This document shows, piece by piece, positions 1 through 5,883 of a stretch of DNA of 6,910 bases. The DNA is from Methanomassiliicoccaceae archaeon (GTDB lineage: Archaea; Thermoplasmatota; Thermoplasmata; Methanomassiliicoccales; Methanomethylophilaceae). The translations under genes and the position numbers were made by a program. Below the pieces are notes generated by a model that saw only the letters and a list, made by a program, of their open reading frames with translations, ran no database searches and had not been told where the DNA came from. Where the stretch lies: the NCBI GenBank assembly GCA_009780795.1, contig WQZJ01000060.1, positions 1 to 6,910 on the forward strand, in the 5' to 3' direction. Within the stretch, counting starts at the first letter, position 1. Every line of letters begins with the position of its first letter.

Positions 1-455
1 CGACGTTCGAGAATCAGGTACTGTGGCATGAGCGCGACCTGTCCAACTCCGGTGCGGAGCGTTTCATACTGCCGCATGTGTTCGCACTGCTTGACGATAT
101 GCTCTGCAAGATGGACGATGTGATCGGCGGTCTCGTCGTCAACAGAAAACGCATGCTCGCCAACGTGAACTCGGCGAAAGGACTGATGATGGCCGAGGCG
201 GTAATGATGGCCGCCGTCGAGAAAGGTGTCGGAAGACAGGACGCGCACGAGATCCTGCGAGAAGCGTCCATGACGGCGGCGGAGAACGACGAGCATCTGC
301 TGGACGTTCTGCTGCGGTGCGGAAAACTGGATGGGGTCATGACAGAGGAGGAGATGCGCCGCCACACGGATCCGACGAACTACGTAGGCGAGGCGTCGCG
401 CATCGCGGACGACATGGTCGCGGCGGTCGAGAGTGTGTTGAAGGTGAAGGTGTGA
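1..455 (+). CDS. purB: Adenylosuccinate lyase, C-terminal part (5'-truncated by window edge)
   Basis: This enzyme of the fumarase/aspartase superfamily acts twice in purine synthesis. It cleaves SAICAR to AICAR plus fumarate and adenylosuccinate to AMP plus fumarate, in the cytoplasm. The reading frame is open from base 3 and gives about 150 residues before TGA. It begins TFENQVLWHERDLSNSGAER, the conserved stretch just after the catalytic flexible loop; the Arg, Ser and Arg of ERDLSNSGAER normally contact the nucleotide phosphate. The helical C-terminal domain follows, ending in a VVAAVESVLKVKV-like amphipathic tail. The superfamily signature (SSxMPxKxNP) would lie to the left of the window and cannot be checked. 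The gene runs almost directly into the small gene at 459, and its last codons carry that gene's GGTG ribosome-binding site, so the two are probably one operon. A paralogous lyase such as argininosuccinate lyase is unlikely, because the WHERDLSNS block is typical of PurB. Confidence 0.93.
   Translation, partial: TFENQVLWHERDLSNSGAERFILPHVFALLDDMLCKMDDVIGGLVVNRKRMLANVNSAKGLMMAEAVMMAAVEKGVGRQDAHEILREASMTAAENDEHLLDVLLRCGKLDGVMTEEEMRRHTDPTNYVGEASRIADDMVAAVESVLKVKV
449..452 (+). promoter_or_regulatory. GGTG ribosome-binding site of the small membrane protein
   Basis: GGTG, complementary to the ACCUCC-type 3' end of archaeal 16S rRNA, lies six bases before ATG 459 and overlaps the last codons of purB. 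The same GGTG-N6-ATG arrangement occurs at the PPOX-family gene on the other strand, which supports both start choices. Confidence 0.6.
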
Positions 456-458
456 AAC

Positions 459-635
459 ATGATGTCTGAAACTAAGAAGAGAAGAGTGAAACTGGGCGCC
501 ATCTTCGGCGCCGTGTCCGGTGCGGCGCTGTTCGGGGTGCTGTACTTCGTGAGCGCGCCGAACCTGTTCTATGCGGCATTCATACCGGTGGCGGCAGTAT
601 TGGGCGCCGCACAGATGTATATGACCGCCGAATGA
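459..635 (+). CDS. Small two-helix membrane protein, function unknown
   Basis: This 58-residue ORF starts with two ATGs in a row (459 and 462). I do not recognise a family. The N-terminus is very basic (KKRRVK at residues 6-11). Two hydrophobic segments follow: residues about 12-31 (LGAIFGAVSGAALFGVLYFV), rich in Gly and Ala, and about 35-54 (around LFYAAFIPVAAVLGAAQ). They are joined by a short SAPN turn. By the positive-inside rule the N-terminus should be cytoplasmic and the protein a helical hairpin. A GGTG ribosome-binding site at 449-452 sits six bases before the first ATG, inside the end of purB. The stop-to-start gap is three bases, which points to cotranscription and perhaps translational coupling. 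The spacing, the ribosome-binding site and the clean amphipathic layout argue that it is a real gene; conservation cannot be judged here. Confidence 0.72.
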   Translation: MMSETKKRRVKLGAIFGAVSGAALFGVLYFVSAPNLFYAAFIPVAAVLGAAQMYMTAE

Positions 636-1046
636 TCAAAGCAGTTTCTCGCCGGCCGTGGGTCCGGGCGAGACGGAATACACATCGGTTATCTTCATCT
701 TCAGGAGGCCTTTTGTCGGCAGGCCCGGGATTATTGTGCCTGCGAATAATTTCGCCTCTTCGAACTCAGGACCTGTGTTCACGACCTCTGTTATGGTGCC
801 TTTCATCTGGTACGCACCGGACGTGTCCGGCGTCCAAAGATAGAACGACACCCTTGGATTATTCTTCACGTTCTCAAGCGTCTTTTTCATGAAATTGTCT
901 ATGACCCAGAACGTCTCGTCATCCGGCATCAGACGGTACACGGCGATAGGTACCACGTTCGGTTCCCCGGACGCGGTGGCGGTCGCGAACGGGATCATCC
1001 TCACTTTCTTCAGATCAGTCTTCATGTTCTCGGTAAGCTTTACCAT
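636..1046 (-). CDS. Pyridoxamine 5'-phosphate oxidase-family (FMN-binding split barrel) protein
   Basis: The 136-residue protein has the small FMN-binding split-barrel fold of the PPOX superfamily. Visible family blocks are FATATASGEPNVVPIAVYRL (residues 20-39, first beta hairpin), then DNFMKKTLENVKNNPRVSFY (50-69), the segment that usually contacts FMN phosphate and packs the barrel. The end, around ITDVYSVSPGPTAGEKLL, is typical of the methanogen and bacterial short PPOX group. Such proteins are cytoplasmic homodimers binding FMN or a related flavin, often with unknown substrates; this one is too short and divergent to be called true PdxH. I chose ATG at 1046 rather than GTG at 1055 because GGTG at 1056-1053 is exactly six bases upstream, and the GTG lies within that site. 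A TATA box at 1098-1107 serves it. Its TGA abuts the TGA of the convergent neighbour, with no space for a separate terminator. Confidence 0.88.
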   Translation of the reverse strand: MVKLTENMKTDLKKVRMIPFATATASGEPNVVPIAVYRLMPDDETFWVIDNFMKKTLENVKNNPRVSFYLWTPDTSGAYQMKGTITEVVNTGPEFEEAKLFAGTIIPGLPTKGLLKMKITDVYSVSPGPTAGEKLL

Positions 1047-1052
1047 TTTGCG

Positions 1053-1056
1053 CACC
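1053..1056 (-). promoter_or_regulatory. GGTG ribosome-binding site that decides the PPOX-family start
   Basis: On the minus strand, GGTG followed by CGCAAA precedes ATG 1046. The alternative GTG codon at 1055 overlaps this site, so the ATG is the better start. Confidence 0.6.
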
Positions 1057-1097
1057 GTTCCGCGTATCCATCCGTAGGAATTTAAGTCTAGTAGGAT

Positions 1098-1107
1098 TAT
1101 ATTTATA
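1098..1107 (-). promoter_or_regulatory. Archaeal TATA box (box A) for the PPOX-family gene
   Basis: The minus strand reads TATAAATATA, close to an ideal archaeal box A. A start about 26 bp downstream falls near 1076 and leaves a leader of roughly 30 nt containing the GGTG site. The element is nearly symmetric (TATATTTATA on the plus strand), so it might also direct some plus-strand transcription towards the helicase gene. Confidence 0.6.
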
Positions 1108-1185
1108 CATTATTCTTAAATGATATTGAACCAAACATGTGGAACTTTCCTTGTCGTTATCGGACACGGTTCTCACGAAAAAATG

Positions 1186-1194
1186 ATACTATAG
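1186..1194 (+). promoter_or_regulatory. Probable TATA box for the helicase-nuclease gene
   Basis: ATACTATAG lies just after a purine-rich CGAAAAAATG stretch that could act as the TFB-recognition element. A start about 26 bp downstream would be near 1216, giving a leader of about 40 nt to TTG 1257 or about 76 nt to TTG 1293. The box is weaker than the one at 1098-1107, so the assignment is tentative. Confidence 0.4.
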
Positions 1195-1225
1195 GGTAAC
1201 GCCGACTATGGACGTGGAATTTTCA

Positions 1226-1236
1226 AACGGTCCGTT
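1226..1236. repeat. Short dyad AACGG-T-CCGTT in the helicase leader
   Basis: A five-base inverted repeat with one central base, flanked on both sides by TTCAAA (1222-1227 and 1235-1240). It lies about 10-20 bp after the predicted transcription start of the helicase gene, where archaeal repressors often bind. It is short enough to arise by chance, so an operator role is only a suggestion. Confidence 0.25.
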
Positions 1237-1256
1237 CAAAGGAAAGTGTTAAACGT

Positions 1257-4200
1257 TTGCTACTTCCATCCCGTAAGGAAGAAGGGACCGACTTGCCGAA
1301 GAACGTTGCTGATGACATCGAAAAATTGAGAGCGCAGCTGCTCGAGATGGGTAAGACCAACAATCTCGTGAACTATCAGGTCAAGGACGAACGATCGGTT
1401 CAGATCGTCGAATCCACGATGGACGACGTCCTGACGAAACTCGTCATAGACGGGGGCGGCCTCCGTGTGACCAACGTCAGGATGGCCGCCGCGAGCTCCG
1501 ATGACCTCCGATCGTTATCCTCCAGGAGCGACATCGACAGTAAACTGGAGAGACTTATACAACGCTACAAGGAGGATTTCAACGATCTTGGTTACACCAC
1601 GGTATTCGTGGCAATGGGTTTCATCGTTTGGAAGGGAAAGGGCGGCAACAAAGCGCCGGTTATACTACTTCCTGCACGTCTCAAACGTGACGACACCGGA
1701 AACGTACGGATATTCTGGTCAGGCGATGACGTATGCGTGTCTCCGACGCTCATCGAGAAGCTGAAGGAATCCAACGTTCGTGTGCCGTCCCTCGAACCTA
1801 TCGAGACGGTCGCCGACATGCGCAAGTGCATCGAGACGTTGAAGGCATCGATAGAGGGCAGATCGGAGTTCGGGGTCAACGACAACATTGTCATCGACGT
1901 GTTCGATTACAGCAGATCGGTCATGTACAACGACCTTGACACATCCACATGGTCGTCGATCTCACCGCTGGCGGACACGATACTCAATCCTCCGAAGGGA
2001 AACCTTGAGAAAAGGGAGGATAGAGGGATACCGTCATGCACATACTCCATACTCAACGCGGACGCGTCACAGATGTCGGTCATACTTGATGTGCTCGACG
2101 GTCGTTCCGTGGTCGTCGAGGGCCCTCCCGGGACGGGAAAATCACAGACGATAGCGAATATAATCGCCGAATGTCTCGGCAACGGAAAGACCGTCCTGTT
2201 CGTCAGCGACAAGATGGCTGCGCTGAACATCGTCAAGAAGAGACTGGACGATGCCGGTCTCACCAGATATGTCATGGAACTGCACAGCGAGAACTCCAAT
2301 CGCAGGAATTTCCTCCGCGAGATGGAGAGATCCATATCAACTGAAGCGTCCTTTGAGCCTGCATCCGAACAGGAGTGCGCCAAGCTGGAGCGTGTACGCT
2401 CCGAACTCGACGCGTACGCAAACGCTATCTCTGCGCCCATCGGCAACAGAGGGCTCACACCGTATCAGCTCATAGGGATGCGCGAGGCGGCGCACGCCTC
2501 CATCAAGCGGAGACGCCGCAACCCTGTCAGAGTGGAGATAAAGGAACCCGTCGGCATAGACGATAACATGTGGGACGATATCGTCACACTGCTCAGATCG
2601 GCGGCAGACATAATGCCGCAGGTCATGCCCGTCAAGAAGAACGTCTGGAAGGACCATAAGGTATGCGGTTTCACACCGGACCGTGAGCATTCGCTGCGCG
2701 ACAACGTGAACAATGTGAACAAGAGACTCGACGAGGTACAGTCATCCGCCAAGGAGATATGCAGGCTGATCGGCGTCACCGTCCCGCAGACGCTTACCGA
2801 GATATCTGAGCTTAGCGTCACATGCGAGAACATGAGAAAATACGGCGGCATGGCGCTCAAGGAGATCATGGAGGGCGATCCGGATGAGTACGTACGTAAC
2901 ACAGAACCGATGATATCCGCCGTCGCGTCGCTTCAGGCGCTACGCGGTGACCTCCTCGGGAGATACAATGATTCGATACTCAACGCGGACGTGGCCGACC
3001 TCAGGGCGCGCCACGAGAAGTCGACGAAAGGGATATTTTACAAAAGCACGCTCAAGGAACTGAAAAAGATCATGGACTCGCATTCGCATTCCGGCCCGGT
3101 GGCCGAGGCGGACATCGGTACCGACCTGGAGAAGATATCCAAATATCAGAAGGAGTCGGCCGCGTTCTCGTCCTTCGATCCGAAGAACCTGTTCGGGGAC
3201 AGATGGAAGGGGACATCATCCGACGCAAAGGAGTTGAAAGGGATACAGGACTGGACCGTCATCGTGAAGAGGAACATAAAAAGCGGTAAGTTCACTGACG
3301 CGACCGCCCTGCTGATCTCAAGAGGGACGCACGGTACGCCGTTGGACTCGAAGGTCTCTGAACTCAATATGTGCGTGAACGACATGCTGCGCTCCATTGA
3401 CCTTATAAACAGCATCGTCGGCCCTCAGGTAAAGGAGGAGCGCGGCGACATAAAACCGGCGGCTGTGAGGAAATGGCTGAAGGACCTGTCAGTGAACATC
3501 GACTCGCTCAGGCCATGGAGCAACTACTGCGACCTCCTGAACAAGTTCGACGGTACGCCCATCTCCGAGATGGCAGGGAGGATGGGTTCCGGCGACATAC
3601 ACCCGAACGATCTGGTGGATACGTTCACACTGAACTTCGCCGGCGCACTGCTCACGGCGGCCGTGAACGAACGGCAACCGCTCAGAGTGTTCTCGTTCGA
3701 GGGGCAGGACATGTTGCTGAAGGATCACGATATACTTGACCGCTCCATACTGGAGACGAACAAGGCCAGACTGGCCGTCCGTCTCGCAAGGATGACGAAC
3801 GAGCGCATGCTGTCCGAGGACGAGGAGATCAGGATACTGAAGGGAGAGTTCAACAGAGGGCACGGGCAGATGTCCGTGAGAAAGATAATGAGCCTCGCAG
3901 GGAAGGCGGTACAGGCGATAAAACCGTGCTTCATGATGTCCCCGCCGTCCGTGGCGCAGTTCATTGGCCGCGGGAACATGAATTTCGATGTTGTCGTCTT
4001 TGACGAGGCATCCCAGGTCCAGCCCGCGGAGTCCGTCGGTTCGCTGATGAGGGCGAAACAGGCAGTGATAATGGGAGATTCCAAACAGCTGCCTCCGACC
4101 GCATTCTTCGAGAAGAAGGGGGACAGCACGAACGAGGTGGCGGAGGTCACGGACATGGAGAGTCTTCTCAACCTGTGCCGTGCCGCACTTCCCGTAAGAG

Positions 4201-5615
4201 TGCTGTCGTGGCACTACAGAAGCCGTCATGATTCCCTGATGGCGCTGTCCAACCGCCTGTTCTACGATGACCGTCTGATGGTCTGTCCGTCACCGTGCCC
4301 TCCTCCGGAGAACATGGGGCTCAGGCTCAGGTATGTCAGAACTGCCGTCTACGAAAGAGGCATAACGGGGTCGAACCCCAAGGAGGCGAAGATGATCGCA
4401 AGGGCGGTCTGGCACCATTACATAGATACGCCGGAGAGGAGCCTCGGGATCGCGACGTTCAACATCAATCAGCAGAAGGCGATAGCCGTAGAGGTGGAGA
4501 AGATGTTCAAGCGCCACCCCGATGCCCGCGCCAATATGATGAGACATGCTGACGAACCGTTCATGATACGGAATCTGGAGAGCATACAGGGCGATGAACG
4601 TGATGTGATGTTCGTCAGCATCGGCTACGGGTACGACACCGACGGAAAACTCTCAAAGAGCTTCGGCGCCCTCAACCGTGAGGGCGGGGAGAGAAGACTG
4701 AACGTCCTCATGACCAGAGCGAGGGAGCAATGCGTCATATTCTCGAATTTCAAATCAGCCGACATGGGAATGAGAGAGGGCGTCCCGGAGGGCGTGAAGG
4801 CGCTGCAGGCTTATCTGGAATATGCGGAATTCGGACACACATCGAAACTGGACACACCGCCCATGAAGGACCAACTGGCTGAATCCATTGCTGCGTTCCT
4901 TGCGTCGAAAGGCGTCAAGACAAGGATGAACATCGGTACATCGTCATTCAGGATCGACCTCGCCGTATGTTCGCCCAAGGACCCGAACGTGTTCGTTCTG
5001 GCGATATGCCTCGACGGAAAGACATATCAGAGGATAGGATACACGAGGGACAGGGACAGGATGTTCTCGTACATGCTGCACAGGATGGGTTGGGATATGT
5101 GTCGCGTCTGGTCGATGGACTGGTACAGTAACCCGGATGTGGCCAAGAAGCGCCTCTGGAACAAGGTGTCATCGGTACTATCGAAGATATCCGTGGAAAT
5201 GAAATCGGATCCGGCGCTGTTCAACGCGGTGTCGGAGGTCATAGAGTTGGAATCCCCGGTATGCAGGGACGTGATACACAACCGCGTGAAGAGAACGCTC
5301 GGTCTGCAGAGGATAACACCCGCGCTGAAGAAGGGCGTTGAGGATGCGATAGCGTCATGCATATACCTCGGAAGGGCGGCGGAGGACGACGGGTTCCTCG
5401 CCGTACCGGGACGGATGATAACCGTCCGAAAACGGGACCCCATGGAAAAATGGAGGCCGGAATGGATACATCACTCCGAGTATTCGAGGGCACTGATAGA
5501 ATCGACCGGTATCGGGATGACCGACGCTGAGACGATAACCGCGGCGCTGGCGAAGCTCGGACTCCCGAACACCGCGGAGTTCAGGGACGAGATAGAACAG
5601 TACATAGGCCTGTGA
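1257..5615 (+). CDS. DUF4011 / SF1 helicase / PD-(D/E)XK nuclease-like / DUF3320 protein, putative defence factor
   Basis: 1452 residues. The N-terminal DUF4011 region opens with IEKLRAQLLEMGKTNNLVNY (21-40). The SF1 (Upf1-like) helicase core follows: Q-motif Gln272; Walker A GPPGTGKS 289-296; motif Ia near FVSDKMAALNIV; conserved KPCFMMSPPSVAQ from 889; Walker B DEASQ 916-920; motif III GDSKQLPP 940-947; WHYRS 985-989; motif V SIQGDERD 1109-1116; motif VI RRLNVLMTRAR 1146-1156. A mostly helical insert of about 540 residues separates motifs Ia and II. A Vsr-like MTES_1575 restriction-endonuclease fold spans about 1203-1285, with Asp1234 in FRIDLAV and LDG at 1252-1254, but Cys1251 stands where the family's Glu is expected. 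DUF3320 fills about 1318-1452. Expected role: ATP-driven translocation on nucleic acid. This domain order is known from single-gene anti-phage candidates (Hhe, as I recall it; unverified). The start is uncertain: no in-frame ATG or GTG precedes the DUF4011 motif, leaving TTG 1257 or TTG 1293. Confidence 0.9.
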   Translation: MLLPSRKEEGTDLPKNVADDIEKLRAQLLEMGKTNNLVNYQVKDERSVQIVESTMDDVLTKLVIDGGGLRVTNVRMAAASSDDLRSLSSRSDIDSKLERLIQRYKEDFNDLGYTTVFVAMGFIVWKGKGGNKAPVILLPARLKRDDTGNVRIFWSGDDVCVSPTLIEKLKESNVRVPSLEPIETVADMRKCIETLKASIEGRSEFGVNDNIVIDVFDYSRSVMYNDLDTSTWSSISPLADTILNPPKGNLEKREDRGIPSCTYSILNADASQMSVILDVLDGRSVVVEGPPGTGKSQTIANIIAECLGNGKTVLFVSDKMAALNIVKKRLDDAGLTRYVMELHSENSNRRNFLREMERSISTEASFEPASEQECAKLERVRSELDAYANAISAPIGNRGLTPYQLIGMREAAHASIKRRRRNPVRVEIKEPVGIDDNMWDDIVTLLRSAADIMPQVMPVKKNVWKDHKVCGFTPDREHSLRDNVNNVNKRLDEVQSSAKEICRLIGVTVPQTLTEISELSVTCENMRKYGGMALKEIMEGDPDEYVRNTEPMISAVASLQALRGDLLGRYNDSILNADVADLRARHEKSTKGIFYKSTLKELKKIMDSHSHSGPVAEADIGTDLEKISKYQKESAAFSSFDPKNLFGDRWKGTSSDAKELKGIQDWTVIVKRNIKSGKFTDATALLISRGTHGTPLDSKVSELNMCVNDMLRSIDLINSIVGPQVKEERGDIKPAAVRKWLKDLSVNIDSLRPWSNYCDLLNKFDGTPISEMAGRMGSGDIHPNDLVDTFTLNFAGALLTAAVNERQPLRVFSFEGQDMLLKDHDILDRSILETNKARLAVRLARMTNERMLSEDEEIRILKGEFNRGHGQMSVRKIMSLAGKAVQAIKPCFMMSPPSVAQFIGRGNMNFDVVVFDEASQVQPAESVGSLMRAKQAVIMGDSKQLPPTAFFEKKGDSTNEVAEVTDMESLLNLCRAALPVRVLSWHYRSRHDSLMALSNRLFYDDRLMVCPSPCPPPENMGLRLRYVRTAVYERGITGSNPKEAKMIARAVWHHYIDTPERSLGIATFNINQQKAIAVEVEKMFKRHPDARANMMRHADEPFMIRNLESIQGDERDVMFVSIGYGYDTDGKLSKSFGALNREGGERRLNVLMTRAREQCVIFSNFKSADMGMREGVPEGVKALQAYLEYAEFGHTSKLDTPPMKDQLAESIAAFLASKGVKTRMNIGTSSFRIDLAVCSPKDPNVFVLAICLDGKTYQRIGYTRDRDRMFSYMLHRMGWDMCRVWSMDWYSNPDVAKKRLWNKVSSVLSKISVEMKSDPALFNAVSEVIELESPVCRDVIHNRVKRTLGLQRITPALKKGVEDAIASCIYLGRAAEDDGFLAVPGRMITVRKRDPMEKWRPEWIHHSEYSRALIESTGIGMTDAETITAALAKLGLPNTAEFRDEIEQYIGL

Positions 5616-5649
5616 CGCCCTTCCGCGGTAAAGGCGGCATATGAAAGTC

Positions 5650-5655
5650 TATATA
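5650..5655 (+). promoter_or_regulatory. TATA box of the tRNA-Ala gene
   Basis: TATATA is centred about 27 bp before the mature tRNA 5' end, so transcription should begin at or almost at base 5680 and the precursor would have little or no 5' leader. The tRNA therefore appears to have its own promoter rather than depending on read-through from the helicase gene. Confidence 0.65.
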
Positions 5656-5679
5656 CTTCCCATTTATTTGCGTGGCTAA

Positions 5680-5751
5680 GGGCGCGTAGATCAGTGGTAG
5701 ATCGCTACCTTCGCAAGGTAGAAGCCGCGAGTTCGAATCTCGCCGCGTCCA
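5680..5751 (+). tRNA. tRNA-Ala, anticodon CGC
   Basis: A full cloverleaf of 72 nt folds by hand. The acceptor is GGGCGCG/CGCGTCC with the G3-U70 wobble that alanyl-tRNA synthetase recognises; the D stem is GATC/GATC. The anticodon stem CTACC/GGTAG encloses the loop TTCGCAA with anticodon CGC at 5712-5714, which reads GCG. The T stem is GCGAG/CTCGC with loop TTCGAAT, and the discriminator is A. There is no intron, and CCA is not encoded (the next bases are CTT), so a CCA-adding enzyme must complete it. GCG is a common Ala codon in the neighbouring genes. The gene lies 64 bp after the helicase stop. Confidence 0.97.
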
Positions 5752-5760
5752 CTTATATCT
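5752..5760 (+). repeat. TATA-like 9-mer CTTATATCT, copy 1
   Basis: This 9-mer follows directly after the tRNA and recurs at 5853-5861, where it acts as the likely transporter promoter. Copy 1 could be a second, upstream promoter with a start near 5782, or it could be part of the A/T-rich tRNA 3' trailer. Confidence 0.3.
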
Positions 5761-5797
5761 CCCTTCACATCGCGACACGCTGCGGTATGCCCGGGGC

Positions 5798-5819
5798 CCG
5801 AAGGGACGGAACCCTTCGG
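5798..5819. other. Perfect 8-bp hairpin between tRNA-Ala and the transporter gene
   Basis: CCGAAGGG (5798-5805) and CCCTTCGG (5812-5819) pair fully around a six-base loop, ACGGAA. No T-run follows on the plus strand, so it does not look like a standard terminator. It could be a tRNA 3'-end or processing structure, a leader element if transcription starts near 5782, or a binding site for a dimeric regulator of the transporter. The rest of 5752-5883 holds no ORF that I can support. Confidence 0.45.
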
Positions 5820-5852
5820 AATGTTACAAAAACCGTGGTTCGTATCGCATCC

Positions 5853-5861
5853 CTTATATCT
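5853..5861 (+). promoter_or_regulatory. TATA box of the MFS transporter gene
   Basis: CTTATATCT, with TTATAT centred near 5857, predicts a transcription start at about 5883, right at ATG 5884. The mRNA would be leaderless or nearly so, which agrees with the lack of a good GGTG or GGAG site before the ATG (only AAAGG at 5874-5878). Confidence 0.55.
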
Positions 5862-5883
5862 TAAATCACGTTGAAAGGTATAC

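Noticed and set aside
632..892. Plus-strand open frames over the PPOX-family gene (also 658-843 and 889-1077)
   Set aside because: The minus strand carries well-conserved PPOX blocks over the same bases; the plus-strand products resemble nothing known.
1208..1252. 14-codon ATG ORF just upstream of the helicase gene
   Set aside because: It has no convincing ribosome-binding site, and its ATG lies before the predicted transcription start near 1216; it is too short to support as a leader peptide.
1907..2458. 183-codon minus-strand open frame opposite the Walker A region
   Set aside because: The plus strand clearly encodes the Walker A motif here; the antisense product is Ser-rich and low in complexity, typical of a shadow frame.
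3489..4229. 246-codon open frame on the minus strand inside the helicase gene
   Set aside because: It lies opposite conserved helicase motifs (Walker B and motif III), shows no recognisable domain, and is the kind of antisense frame expected in GC-rich coding DNA.
5616..5636. Imperfect hairpin after the helicase stop as a terminator
   Set aside because: The stem CGCCCTT/AAAGGCG has a C-A mismatch and no T-run directly after it; archaeal termination relies mainly on T-rich tracts, and the nearest (ATTTATTTG, about 5662) is weak.
5731..5751. tRNA 3' end as an attachment site with a repeat elsewhere in the window
   Set aside because: I found no second copy of the T-arm/acceptor sequence upstream or downstream, and no integrase gene.
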